From Gammaproteobacteria bacterium (GTDB lineage: Bacteria > Pseudomonadota > Gammaproteobacteria > Burkholderiales > Thiobacillaceae), in contig JAHJNP010000364.1 of NCBI GenBank assembly GCA_018820745.1, positions 1-11,184 on the forward strand: DNA of 11,184 bases, given 5' to 3'. Both the position numbers and the translations under genes were made by a program. Of this stretch, positions 1-6,662 are shown piece by piece. Under the pieces are notes generated by a model that saw nothing but the letters and a program-made list of their open reading frames with translations, searched no databases and was not told the origin of the DNA. Position 1 is the stretch's first letter. The number at the start of each line of letters is the position of its first letter.

Positions 1-1609
1 CGCGGATGATCTGCAGGGCATGGATTTCCTCGTTGGCGCTGAGCGTGCAGCCGGCCAGATGCACGTCCAGCTTGATCGGGATGCCGCCACGGCCGGAAAA
101 CTCGGTCACCGTGGTGCGCAGGGCGGCAGCCAGCCCTTCGCCCTCGATGCGCAGGCGGAAGGTGGTGAGCAGTTCGCGCAGCTGGCGGTAGGCGCTGTTC
201 AGGCCCTCACGCAGCTCGGCCAGCACGTCCCTGGCCTCGTTTCCCCGCTGCGGATCGTCCAGCAGCGGCTTCATCCGGCTGACCTGGATTTTCATGTAGG
301 CGAGCGACTGCGCCAGCGAATCGTGCAGGTCGCGCGCCAGCGCGGCGCGTTCTTCCAGCAGCGACACCCGGCGGCTTTGTTCGCTGCGCCGCGCAGTGCC
401 GATGGCGATGCCGATGTGGCGCGACAGCGCTTCCAGCAACTGGGTCTGCCACGGTGCCAGTTCCTTGCCCGGCGGCATTTCAAGCTGCAGCACGCCGTAC
501 TGGTGCTCGGTGTCCTTCAACGGCAATGACAGCACGCGCCGGCCATCGTGCAGCGGATGCACGGCCAGCGTGTGGTGCGCCAGGCACTCGGCGCAACTCA
601 TCAGGCCGCACAGGTCGGGATCGCCGCTGTCCGGGTGCAGCGTGCTGGCGATCACCCGCGCGCGGGCGTCGCCGGCTTCCACCAGGCAGGCTCGCCCGTG
701 CCCCACGCCCAGCACGTCTTCCAGATCCTTCAGCAGGATGGCGTAGGTGTCCGGCGCCACCGGCCCGTTGTAGAGCCGGGCGATCGAGTGATAGAGCAGT
801 TCCAGCGAACGGTTGGCGATGGTGAGTTCGGCGGTCTTTTCCGTCACCCGCGCTTCCAGGTTCTGGTACAGCCTGGAAAGGTCTTCCGCCATGTGGTTGA
901 AGGCCTGTCCCAGCCGTCCCAGTTCGTCGCTGCCGGTGTGCTCGGTGCGCACCGCGAGATTGCCGCGTCCGACATTTGAAGCAAACGCCAGCAGGTTGCG
1001 CAGCGGCAGGATCAGGTCATTGCGCGCTAGCACCAGAGTCAGCGCGCCGATCAGCAGGGTCATCAGCAAGGCCGCACCCAGCACCATGCGCAGCACCAGC
1101 ACTTTCGCCTCGGTGGCCAGCTCGATCTGCTTGACCAGATCGTTGATCTCGTCGACGAACAGGGTGACGTCATCGAACAGCGGCGTGCTGTTTTCGGGGG
1201 GGGGCGAGCCGCTTTCCGCTGCCGCCAGAAAACGCGGCTTCACCCGCGTGTGCCAGCTCGTCACCACATTTGCGTAGCTGCGCGAAAGCGCGGACCCGGC
1301 TTGGCGGGGCATCACGTCGGTGATGCGCGCATCGGTGAGCGTGGACTCGAAACTGTCGATCGCAGTGCGCAGCCGCGCGGACGCTTCGGCACCCTCCGGC
1401 TGGCGTGCCGTCAGCGTAAGGCTGGTCATCTTGTAGGCCTGCATGCGCAGGCTGCCCGCCAGATTGATCGCCTCGCCGCTGCCCTGCACCGACTCGGCGA
1501 TGATGCCCGAGCTGGCCATGCCGAGGATGGCGAAACTGGCGATCAAGGCCAGCATGCCGCCCAGCTTGAGCAGCAGCGAATGCTGCAGGAATCCGCGTTT
1601 AGTCTTCAT
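1..1609 (-). CDS. narX: NarX/NarQ-type nitrate/nitrite sensor histidine kinase, 3'-truncated by the window edge
   Basis: The minus strand is open from ATG at 1609-1607 to the left edge (536 codons, no stop). Visible order: short cytoplasmic N-terminus and TM1 (about residues 12-34); a periplasmic sensor domain of about 130 residues that starts with a P-box-like segment (residues 46-62, with EAINLAGSLRMQAYK), the nitrate-binding hallmark of NarX/NarQ; TM2 (about 170-195); HAMP (about 196-250); a GAF-like central region with four cysteines (C308, C334, C339, C342), as in NarX-type central modules; then a HisKA_3 dimerisation domain with RDLHDSLAQS, whose phospho-acceptor is H429 (codon 325-323). 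The HATPase domain lies beyond the edge. By family, it autophosphorylates in response to nitrate or nitrite and phosphorylates a NarL/NarP-type regulator, which is not seen here. It is transcribed away from nosZ. P136-P138 are encoded by a nine-base homopolymer. The Shine-Dalgarno is weak (GGAA just upstream). The kinase subfamily is well supported; the exact ligand is inferred. Confidence 0.88.
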   Translation of the reverse strand, partial: MKTKRGFLQHSLLLKLGGMLALIASFAILGMASSGIIAESVQGSGEAINLAGSLRMQAYKMTSLTLTARQPEGAEASARLRTAIDSFESTLTDARITDVMPRQAGSALSRSYANVVTSWHTRVKPRFLAAAESGSPPPENSTPLFDDVTLFVDEINDLVKQIELATEAKVLVLRMVLGAALLMTLLIGALTLVLARNDLILPLRNLLAFASNVGRGNLAVRTEHTGSDELGRLGQAFNHMAEDLSRLYQNLEARVTEKTAELTIANRSLELLYHSIARLYNGPVAPDTYAILLKDLEDVLGVGHGRACLVEAGDARARVIASTLHPDSGDPDLCGLMSCAECLAHHTLAVHPLHDGRRVLSLPLKDTEHQYGVLQLEMPPGKELAPWQTQLLEALSRHIGIAIGTARRSEQSRRVSLLEERAALARDLHDSLAQSLAYMKIQVSRMKPLLDDPQRGNEARDVLAELREGLNSAYRQLRELLTTFRLRIEGEGLAAALRTTVTEFSGRGGIPIKLDVHLAGCTLSANEEIHALQIIR

Positions 1610-1638
1610 AGGGTTCCATGGGCATTCTCGGCGGCACA

Positions 1639-1653
1639 TACCCACAATGGGTC
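1639..1653. promoter_or_regulatory. Imperfect inverted heptamers near the kinase start
   Basis: TACCCAC (1639-1645) and ATGGGTC (1647-1653) are inverted NarL-like heptamers, each matching 6 of 7 positions, but separated by 1 bp rather than the canonical 2. They lie about 30 bp upstream of the kinase ATG, where a NarL-family regulator could autoregulate it. The evidence is a motif match only. Confidence 0.15.
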
Positions 1654-1715
1654 GAAAATTGAGGGCCGCAAACGTCACCTTTCATCAAACACATAAAAAT
1701 CAAGTAGCTGGGCGC

Positions 1716-1731
1716 TACCCACCCTACCTCT
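1716..1731 (+). promoter_or_regulatory. Possible NarL-type heptamer pair
   Basis: TACCCAC (1716-1722) and TACCTCT (1725-1731) are two head-to-tail heptamers separated by 2 bp. The second matches the NarL consensus TACYYMT in full and the first in 6 of 7 positions. NarL/NarP pairs with a 2-bp gap are normally inverted, so the direct orientation is atypical. The neighbouring NarX-type kinase makes a NarL-family site plausible. Alternative: on the minus strand the segment reads GTAGGGTGGGTAGCGCC, which resembles ends of REP-like repeats common in Proteobacteria and could be a decayed repeat. Confidence 0.25.
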
Positions 1732-1776
1732 TCTGGGGGAGTCGATTCGTCTTATCACGCCGATTCCGCCTCGCTT

Positions 1777-1790
1777 CTGGTCTGGATCAA
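1777..1790 (+). promoter_or_regulatory. FNR/Dnr-type box of the nosZ promoter
   Basis: CTGGT-CTGG-ATCAA matches the FNR/Dnr consensus TTGAT-N4-ATCAA at 8 of 10 defined positions, with a perfect right half-site. Its centre (1783.5) is 29.5 bp from the first base of TATAGT at 1813, so it sits at -41.5 from a start site near 1825. That is the standard class II geometry for FNR-family activation. It fits control of nosZ by low oxygen and/or NO. Which family member binds (FNR, Dnr or NnrR type) cannot be read from the site. Confidence 0.55.
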
Positions 1791-1802
1791 AATATCTTTG
1801 AT
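1786..1802. repeat. Perfect inverted repeat overlapping the FNR-type box
   Basis: ATCAAA (1786-1791) and TTTGAT (1797-1802) form a perfect 6-bp inverted repeat around a 5-bp spacer. The half-sites point outward compared with a normal FNR box, and the left arm is shared with the box at 1777-1790. It could bind a second dimeric regulator or be chance in an AT-rich stretch. Confidence 0.45.
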
Positions 1803-1812
1803 TCTTGTTTGC

Positions 1813-1818
1813 TATAGT
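1813..1818 (+). promoter_or_regulatory. Putative -10 element of the nosZ promoter
   Basis: TATAGT differs from the TATAAT consensus at one position. There is no good -35 hexamer 17 bp upstream, as expected for an activator-dependent promoter. The predicted start near 1825 gives a leader of about 116 nt before the nosZ ATG. Confidence 0.5.
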
Positions 1819-1821
1819 TTG

Positions 1822-1842
1822 ACTGCGACTTTTTGTCGCAGT
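1822..1842 (+). promoter_or_regulatory. Stem-loop at the predicted 5' end of the nosZ mRNA
   Basis: ACTGCGAC (1822-1829) pairs perfectly with GTCGCAGT (1835-1842) around a TTTTT loop. The predicted start site (about 1825) falls inside the left arm, so most of the hairpin would be the first structure in the transcript. A 5'-terminal hairpin can protect an mRNA from decay, but it could equally be a DNA operator just downstream of the start. The inverted repeat is directly visible; its role is inferred. Confidence 0.45.
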
Positions 1843-1924
1843 AGTGATTTCGTGGGCTCCCGCCAGTATTCAAGCTTGGGGATTGCCCTGAATTCAAAAC
1901 CGGCAGCACCGATCAATTGAGAAG

Positions 1925-1930
1925 AGGGAG
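1925..1930 (+). promoter_or_regulatory. Ribosome binding site of nosZ
   Basis: AGGGAG lies 10 nt before the ATG at 1941. It supports that start over the in-frame TTG at 1917, which has no such site and would add 8 residues before the Tat signal. Confidence 0.6.
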
Positions 1931-1940
1931 TCCCGGAATC

Positions 1941-3881
1941 ATGACACAAGACGACATCAAACCGCACGATGCCCAGCCTGACCTTGGCCGTCGCAAATTC
2001 CTCAATACTGCCGCACTGGTTGGTCTTTCCGGCGCCGGGCTTTCTGTGGGCCTGTCGGCCTGCAAGAATGAATCGGTTCCCTCAGAGGCCGCCCCGGGCG
2101 CCCCAGCCGCCAGCGCCAAGGGCGATCACGGCAAGTACGAGGTGCCACCGGGCGAACTCGATGAATATTACTCATTTTCCAGTGGCGGCCATTCGGGTGA
2201 GGTGCGCATTTACGGCCTGCCGTCCGGCCGCGAGCTGAAGCGTATCCCGGTCTTCAACATGGACTGTCTGGTGGGCTGGGGGGTAACCAATGAATCCAAG
2301 GCCATCCTGGGCACCAAGCCCAACGGCACGCCGAAGTACACCACGGGCGATACCCACCACGTACACCAGAGTTACCAAGACGGCACCTACGACGGCAAAT
2401 ACATGTTCGTGAACGACAAGATCCATGGTCGTCTGGCACGTATCCGCATGGATACCATGGAATGCGACAAGATCATCGAATTGCCCAACATCCAGGGCTT
2501 TCACGGCACCTTCACCGACAAGCGCGACCCGGTCGACCCCAATATCAATCACACCACGCGGGTGTTCTGTGGCGCAGAGTTCGCGATTCCGCTCCCCAAC
2601 GATGGGCGCGACCTGGAGGATGGAAGCGCGTACAAGACGCTCTTCAGCTGTGTTGACTCCGAGACCATGGAAATGCGCTGGCAGGTGTTGATCGACGGCA
2701 ATTGCGACTTGGTGGCAAGTTCCTACGACGGCAAGCTGGCGGCGACCAACCAGTACAACACCGAGAATGGCGTCCATTACGAAGACATGATGGCAGCGGA
2801 GATGGACGCGTGCCTGTTCTTCAACGTGGCGCGTATCGAAGATGCGGTAAAGGCCGGCAAGGTGAGCTACATCGGGGGTTCCAAGGTCCCGGTGGTCGAC
2901 GGCACAAGAGCCTCCAACCAGGATCCGAAAACCGCCCTGACCTGCTACGTGCCGATTTCGAAGAACCCGCATGGCGTGAACATCAGCCCGGACGGCAAGT
3001 ATTACGTCTGCTCGGGCAAGCTTTCGCCGACGGCTTCGGTGGTCGACCATGCCCTGGTGCTGAAATGGTTCGATGGCGGCGTGACCGCGGCCCGCGATAC
3101 GGTGGTTGCCGAAGCCGAGATCGGGCTGGGACCGCTGCACACCGGATTCGACAACAAGGGCAATGCTTACACCACTTTGTTCCTCGACAGCCAGATCGTG
3201 AAGTGGAACGTGGAAGCGGCGATCAAATCGTTCCAGGGCGACAAGAATGCCAAGGTCATCCTGGACCGCATCGACGTGCATTATCAGCCGGGGCACGGTT
3301 TCACCTCGATGGGCGAGACGAAGGAATCGGACGGCCGCTACTTTATTTCCGACAACAAGTTCTCCAAGGATCGCTTCCTGCCCGTGGGTCCGCTCCATGC
3401 CGAAACCGCCCAGCTGATCGACATCAGCGGCGACAAGATGAAGCTGGTGGCTGACCACTCGGTGTACTCGGAGCCGCACGATTCGATCATCGTCCGGCGC
3501 GACATCATCAAGACGCGGCAGATCTACAACCTTGACGAATTCCCTCTGGCGGTCAAGGATCCGAAGGAGTCTGGTGTTTTCCGCAATGGCAAAAAGGTGA
3601 CCGTCAAGCTCACCAGCCAGGCCCCGACTTTCAGCCTGCGGGAATTCAAGGTCAAGAAGGGCGATGAGGTGACCCTCATCCTGACCAACCTCGACAAGGT
3701 GGAGGATCTGACCCACGGCTTCGCGATTCCCAAGTACGACATCCAGTTCATCGTCAACCCGCAGGAGACCAAGTCGGTCACGTTCGTTGTCGACAAACCG
3801 GGGGTGTACTGGTGTTACTGCACCAACTTCTGCCACGCTTTGCACCTTGAAATGCGTAGCCGGATGATTGTCGAAGCTTGA
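1941..3881 (+). CDS. nosZ: Nitrous-oxide reductase NosZ, Tat-dependent (clade I type)
   Basis: This 646-aa protein is the periplasmic multicopper enzyme that reduces N2O to N2, the last step of denitrification. The Tat signal has GRRKFL at residues 16-21 and a hydrophobic stretch at 24-40. A seven-bladed propeller follows with all seven expected CuZ histidines: H139/H140 (DTHHVH), H188 (GFHG), H344 (NPHG), H400 (GPLH), H452 (QPGH) and H513 (EPHD). The C-terminal cupredoxin domain has CuA ligands H592, C627, C631, H635 and M638. Length matches the family (about 640 aa). Oddities: the signal ends in LSAC (C41), a lipobox-like motif followed by an Ala/Pro-rich linker; the CuA loop is CTNFC, with N629 where clade I enzymes usually have Trp, plus an extra C625; and a loop near residues 190-207 is longer than in Pseudomonas NosZ. 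The Tat signal and a linked nosR argue for clade I. The upstream FNR-type promoter suggests anaerobic induction. Function is certain; the clade is likely. Confidence 0.98.
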   Translation: MTQDDIKPHDAQPDLGRRKFLNTAALVGLSGAGLSVGLSACKNESVPSEAAPGAPAASAKGDHGKYEVPPGELDEYYSFSSGGHSGEVRIYGLPSGRELKRIPVFNMDCLVGWGVTNESKAILGTKPNGTPKYTTGDTHHVHQSYQDGTYDGKYMFVNDKIHGRLARIRMDTMECDKIIELPNIQGFHGTFTDKRDPVDPNINHTTRVFCGAEFAIPLPNDGRDLEDGSAYKTLFSCVDSETMEMRWQVLIDGNCDLVASSYDGKLAATNQYNTENGVHYEDMMAAEMDACLFFNVARIEDAVKAGKVSYIGGSKVPVVDGTRASNQDPKTALTCYVPISKNPHGVNISPDGKYYVCSGKLSPTASVVDHALVLKWFDGGVTAARDTVVAEAEIGLGPLHTGFDNKGNAYTTLFLDSQIVKWNVEAAIKSFQGDKNAKVILDRIDVHYQPGHGFTSMGETKESDGRYFISDNKFSKDRFLPVGPLHAETAQLIDISGDKMKLVADHSVYSEPHDSIIVRRDIIKTRQIYNLDEFPLAVKDPKESGVFRNGKKVTVKLTSQAPTFSLREFKVKKGDEVTLILTNLDKVEDLTHGFAIPKYDIQFIVNPQETKSVTFVVDKPGVYWCYCTNFCHALHLEMRSRMIVEA

Positions 3882-3886
3882 ACGAC

Positions 3887-3913
3887 ACCCCGTTTCCGCA
3901 AAGGAAACGGGGT
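3887..3913 (+). terminator. Hairpin after nosZ (weak terminator or mRNA-stabilising structure)
   Basis: An 11-bp perfect stem (arms ACCCCGTTTCC and GGAAACGGGGT) encloses the loop GCAAA and begins 6 nt after the nosZ stop. No T-run follows, so full rho-independent termination is doubtful. A 3' hairpin that partly terminates, or that protects the nosZ message, would let nosZ be expressed above the downstream accessory genes. Confidence 0.7.
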
Positions 3914-3943
3914 ATTGCTGCAAAATTCATGAAACCTGCGTCA

Positions 3944-3963
3944 CAATGGACCGCGGTCCATTG
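3944..3963. promoter_or_regulatory. Perfect 20-bp palindrome between nosZ and nosR
   Basis: CAATGGACCG (3944-3953) is followed directly by its reverse complement (3954-3963) with no spacer, centred about 51 bp before the nosR ATG. A perfect spacerless palindrome is more typical of an operator for a dimeric regulator than of a terminator. As RNA it could still fold as 8 bp with a CGCG loop. I recognise no family consensus in it. Confidence 0.55.
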
Positions 3964-4004
3964 CGCGTGTTCCAGTTGGCATCCTGAGGTTCGCCGGTTT
4001 TTTC

Positions 4005-6662
4005 ATGATTTCTCCTTCCGGCCATTTTTTCCGTTTTCTGACGGTTCTTTATCTGTGCTGCGCCTGGGGCCTGGCTGCCGGCGGCAGCTATGAGACGCCC
4101 CTGCCCGCGCAGTTGTCCACTGACCCGGATCTTTGCGCGCATGTCGCATGCAAGGATGTGCTGCCTGGCGCTGACAGCTTTTCCCACCGCATGGGCAAGC
4201 CGGCTTATGTCGAGGCCTACCGCAGCAAAAAAGACGATCACGCCGGCGAAAATGGAGATAGCGACGAAGAAACGCGCATCCAGAAGGACGACGACAGCGA
4301 CAAAGACGATCGTGAACTGATCGGTTACGTATTCCTGTCCACCGACATCGTGGACATCCCCGCCTACTCGGGCAAACCGGTAGTGACCCTGCTCGGCATG
4401 GACACCCGCGGCATCATTACCGGCATCCGGATTCTGCGTCATTCCGAGCCGATCCTGCTGTTGGGCATCCCGGAGGCCGAACTCACCAAGTTCACCACCC
4501 AGTACCTCGGCAAGTTCGTCGGCGACAAGATCAACGTGGGCAAGGGCAACGCCGGCCAGGGCGTGATCGGTCTGGACGCGATCACCGGCGCCACGGTCAC
4601 CGTGATTGCGGAGAACCAGGTCATTTTGCGCAGCGGCCTGGCGATCGCCAGGCAGGTGGGCATCATCAAGCCCACCGTCCACCCCCAGGCAAAGTTCACC
4701 GAGGTGACCGGCAAGCTGGATTGGCAGGCGCTCCTCGAAGAGGGCAGTATCCAGCGGCTCAAGGTCGACACCACAGAGGTCGGGATGCCACGCTCGGACC
4801 TGCCCTACATCGACATCCATTTTGGGTATCTCAATGCCCCGGCGGTAGGGCGCAGCGTGCTGGGCGATTCTGTCTATCAAAGCTTGATGTCGCGGCTCAA
4901 GCCCGGCGACCATGCCATCTTCCTCATCGCCAACGGCGTGGAATCGTTCAAGGGCTCGGGCTTTGTGCGAGGCGGCATCTATGACCGGGTGCAGGTGGCG
5001 CAGGACATGGACACCTTCACTTTTCGCGACCTGGATTATCTCAACCTTTACAAGATCGAGGCGGCCGGCGCGCCCGCCTACCGGGAGTCGGCCATCTTCA
5101 TCATCCGCTCGCCGATATTCAGCGCGGCCTACCCTTGGAACCTGGTGTTTTTGGCCAACAAGATGGACCAGCAGACGGGTGCCCGGACCTTTGTCAACTT
5201 TAGCCGCGAGTACTGGCTGCCGGGCCGCTATCTTGAAGGGGGCCGGCCGAAAATCGTCAAGCCGGAAGCGACCTGGGTGACGGTTTGGAAATCACGCAAG
5301 GTCGAGACCGTGCTGTTTCTGTTGTGGCTCGCTGCCGCGGGAACGGTCTATGCGCTGCGGGACACGCTGGTCAGGCGCTCAACGCTCAAGGACAAGCGCT
5401 GGAAGGACATTCCGAAATATTTTCTGTGGATTACATCGATCGGCTTTGTCGGCTTTTACCTGCTGGCGGTGCCGTCCATCACGCAGGTGCTGACCTGGTT
5501 CCACGCCATCCTGTTCGAATGGCGCTGGGAACTGTTCCTCACCGACCCATTCGTCTTCCTGTTCTGGATTTTCATCATCGTCTCCGTGTTCTTCTGGGGG
5601 CGCGGGATGTTCTGTGGCTGGATGTGTCCCTATGGCTCGCTCTCGGAACTGGTCTACCACGTGGCCGGGAAATTGGGACTCAAACGCTATCAGCGCCACC
5701 TGCTGCCGCAGCGCTGGCATGATCGCCTGAAGTGGGTCAAATACGGCATCTTCGCCGGCCTGCTCGGGGTGTCGTTCTATTCCATCGGGATGGCCGAGAA
5801 ACTCGCCGAGATCGAACCCTTCAAGACCACCTTTCTCGTCGGCGTATGGAACCGCTCCTGGCCCTATGTGCTTTTCTGGTCGGTGCTGCTGATCGCCGCG
5901 GCTTTTTTCGAACGTCCATTCTGCAAATACCTGTGCCCACTCGGCGCTGCGTTGGCGGTTCCCTCGACGTTCCGCTGGTGGGGGCTCAAGCGCAAGAAAG
6001 AATGCGGTCCCTGTGCCGCGTGCGCGGTCGGCTGCGGCTCACAAGCGATCGACGCGTCCGGCCGTATCGACCAGCGCGAATGTCTACTGTGCCTCGACTG
6101 CCAGGTGCTCTATTACGACGACCATGCCTGCCCGCCGCTGGTTCAGGAACGCAAGCGCCGCACCAAGGCCGGCGAGCCGCTGACCCCGATCGGGGCGGAC
6201 GGCTACTACATCCCCATCATCCCGGTTGCCGCTGCACCCGTCGCGACGGCGCGGCAGAGCCTCCCCGCCTTCATCGGGCAGGAATTCTTCGATCACCTGT
6301 TCCCATGGAGCCGCAAGGCGCCGCAGCAACCGCGCCTGCTGCTGGCCACCAGTCTGGCCCTGGCCGTGCTGGTGACCTGGGTTTGGGTGCTCGGCGCCGC
6401 AGGGCAAGTCGGCCCGGGCATCGTCCTCGGCTGGTGGTTGGCCTGGAGCGTGTACGAGATGGTGGTGCGCATGCGCTGCAAACCCTACGTCAAGGATGGT
6501 CCATGGTGGGGTCGCAACTTGCGCCCCGCATCGTGGGCGGACATGGCCTCCTATGTCGCATTCAAGAACCTGCTGATTGCCATCGTCCTGTTCCTGCTGA
6601 TGAAAGGCGCAGGTGTGCTGGACTACCTGCAGAACCTGCCGTCCCTGCAATGGCTTTACTAG
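4005..6662 (+). CDS. nosR: NosR: membrane flavo-iron-sulfur protein for N2O reduction
   Basis: This 885-aa membrane protein of the NosR/NirI family is needed for nosZ expression and for electron supply or activation of NosZ. Order: signal peptide (about 1-26); periplasmic FMN-binding domain with ITGAT (T197 is the expected covalent flavin site); a multi-helix membrane core from about residue 425; two CX3CP motifs (C537/C541 and C640/C644); a polyferredoxin segment with C667/C670/C673/C677 and C693/C696/C699/C709, suited to two [4Fe-4S] clusters. Two features are unusual. A charged, Asp-rich stretch (about 74-103) interrupts the region between AYVEAYR and ELIGYVF. About 165 residues follow the last cluster and contain two to three more hydrophobic helices (about 778-797, 803-817, 851-866), making it longer than the roughly 720 aa of the Pseudomonas protein. 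The start has only a distant GAGG (3986-3989); the signal peptide supports it. nosR lies after nosZ, not before it as in Pseudomonas. Confidence 0.95.
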   Translation: MISPSGHFFRFLTVLYLCCAWGLAAGGSYETPLPAQLSTDPDLCAHVACKDVLPGADSFSHRMGKPAYVEAYRSKKDDHAGENGDSDEETRIQKDDDSDKDDRELIGYVFLSTDIVDIPAYSGKPVVTLLGMDTRGIITGIRILRHSEPILLLGIPEAELTKFTTQYLGKFVGDKINVGKGNAGQGVIGLDAITGATVTVIAENQVILRSGLAIARQVGIIKPTVHPQAKFTEVTGKLDWQALLEEGSIQRLKVDTTEVGMPRSDLPYIDIHFGYLNAPAVGRSVLGDSVYQSLMSRLKPGDHAIFLIANGVESFKGSGFVRGGIYDRVQVAQDMDTFTFRDLDYLNLYKIEAAGAPAYRESAIFIIRSPIFSAAYPWNLVFLANKMDQQTGARTFVNFSREYWLPGRYLEGGRPKIVKPEATWVTVWKSRKVETVLFLLWLAAAGTVYALRDTLVRRSTLKDKRWKDIPKYFLWITSIGFVGFYLLAVPSITQVLTWFHAILFEWRWELFLTDPFVFLFWIFIIVSVFFWGRGMFCGWMCPYGSLSELVYHVAGKLGLKRYQRHLLPQRWHDRLKWVKYGIFAGLLGVSFYSIGMAEKLAEIEPFKTTFLVGVWNRSWPYVLFWSVLLIAAAFFERPFCKYLCPLGAALAVPSTFRWWGLKRKKECGPCAACAVGCGSQAIDASGRIDQRECLLCLDCQVLYYDDHACPPLVQERKRRTKAGEPLTPIGADGYYIPIIPVAAAPVATARQSLPAFIGQEFFDHLFPWSRKAPQQPRLLLATSLALAVLVTWVWVLGAAGQVGPGIVLGWWLAWSVYEMVVRMRCKPYVKDGPWWGRNLRPASWADMASYVAFKNLLIAIVLFLLMKGAGVLDYLQNLPSLQWLY

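Larger units (their letters stand above)
1610..1940. promoter_or_regulatory. Divergent sensor kinase/nosZ intergenic region
   Basis: This 331-bp stretch holds no convincing gene and is more AT-rich than the flanking genes, especially 1670-1850. It must hold the promoters for both the leftward kinase and the rightward nosZ. Sites I can support are listed separately: an FNR/Dnr-type box with a -10 element, an inverted repeat, a stem-loop and NarL-like heptamers. I could not place a convincing promoter for the kinase. On that side I see only a partial FNR-like match at 1690-1703 (CACAT-N4-ATCAA, 7 of 10 consensus positions). Confidence 0.75.

Noticed and set aside
20..1696. Several plus-strand open frames across 1-1700
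   Set aside because: The minus strand encodes a continuous kinase with recognisable TM, P-box, HAMP and HisKA_3 parts; the plus-strand frames are its shadows.
1704..1720. Short inverted repeat GTAGC/GCTAC as a full REP element
   Set aside because: The stem is only 5 bp and there is no second copy in the window, so a repeat family cannot be claimed.
1917..1940. TTG start extending NosZ by 8 residues
   Set aside because: The ATG at 1941 has AGGGAG 10 nt upstream and gives a normal Tat signal; the TTG lies in the palindromic leader with no ribosome site.
2172..3923. Long antisense open frame (583 codons) opposite nosZ
   Set aside because: It is a mirror of nosZ codon bias in GC-rich DNA; its Asp/His/Val/Arg-rich translation shows no domain, and nosZ is fully intact on the other strand.
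3976..3994. Possible sigma-54 promoter before nosR
   Set aside because: The GG and GC elements are 13 bp apart, not the required 10.
5732..6649. Open frame continuing upstream of nosD inside nosR
   Set aside because: It lies out of frame within the conserved nosR cluster region, and its translation is Arg/Pro-rich with no domain; NosD has its own signal peptide from the ATG at 6650.
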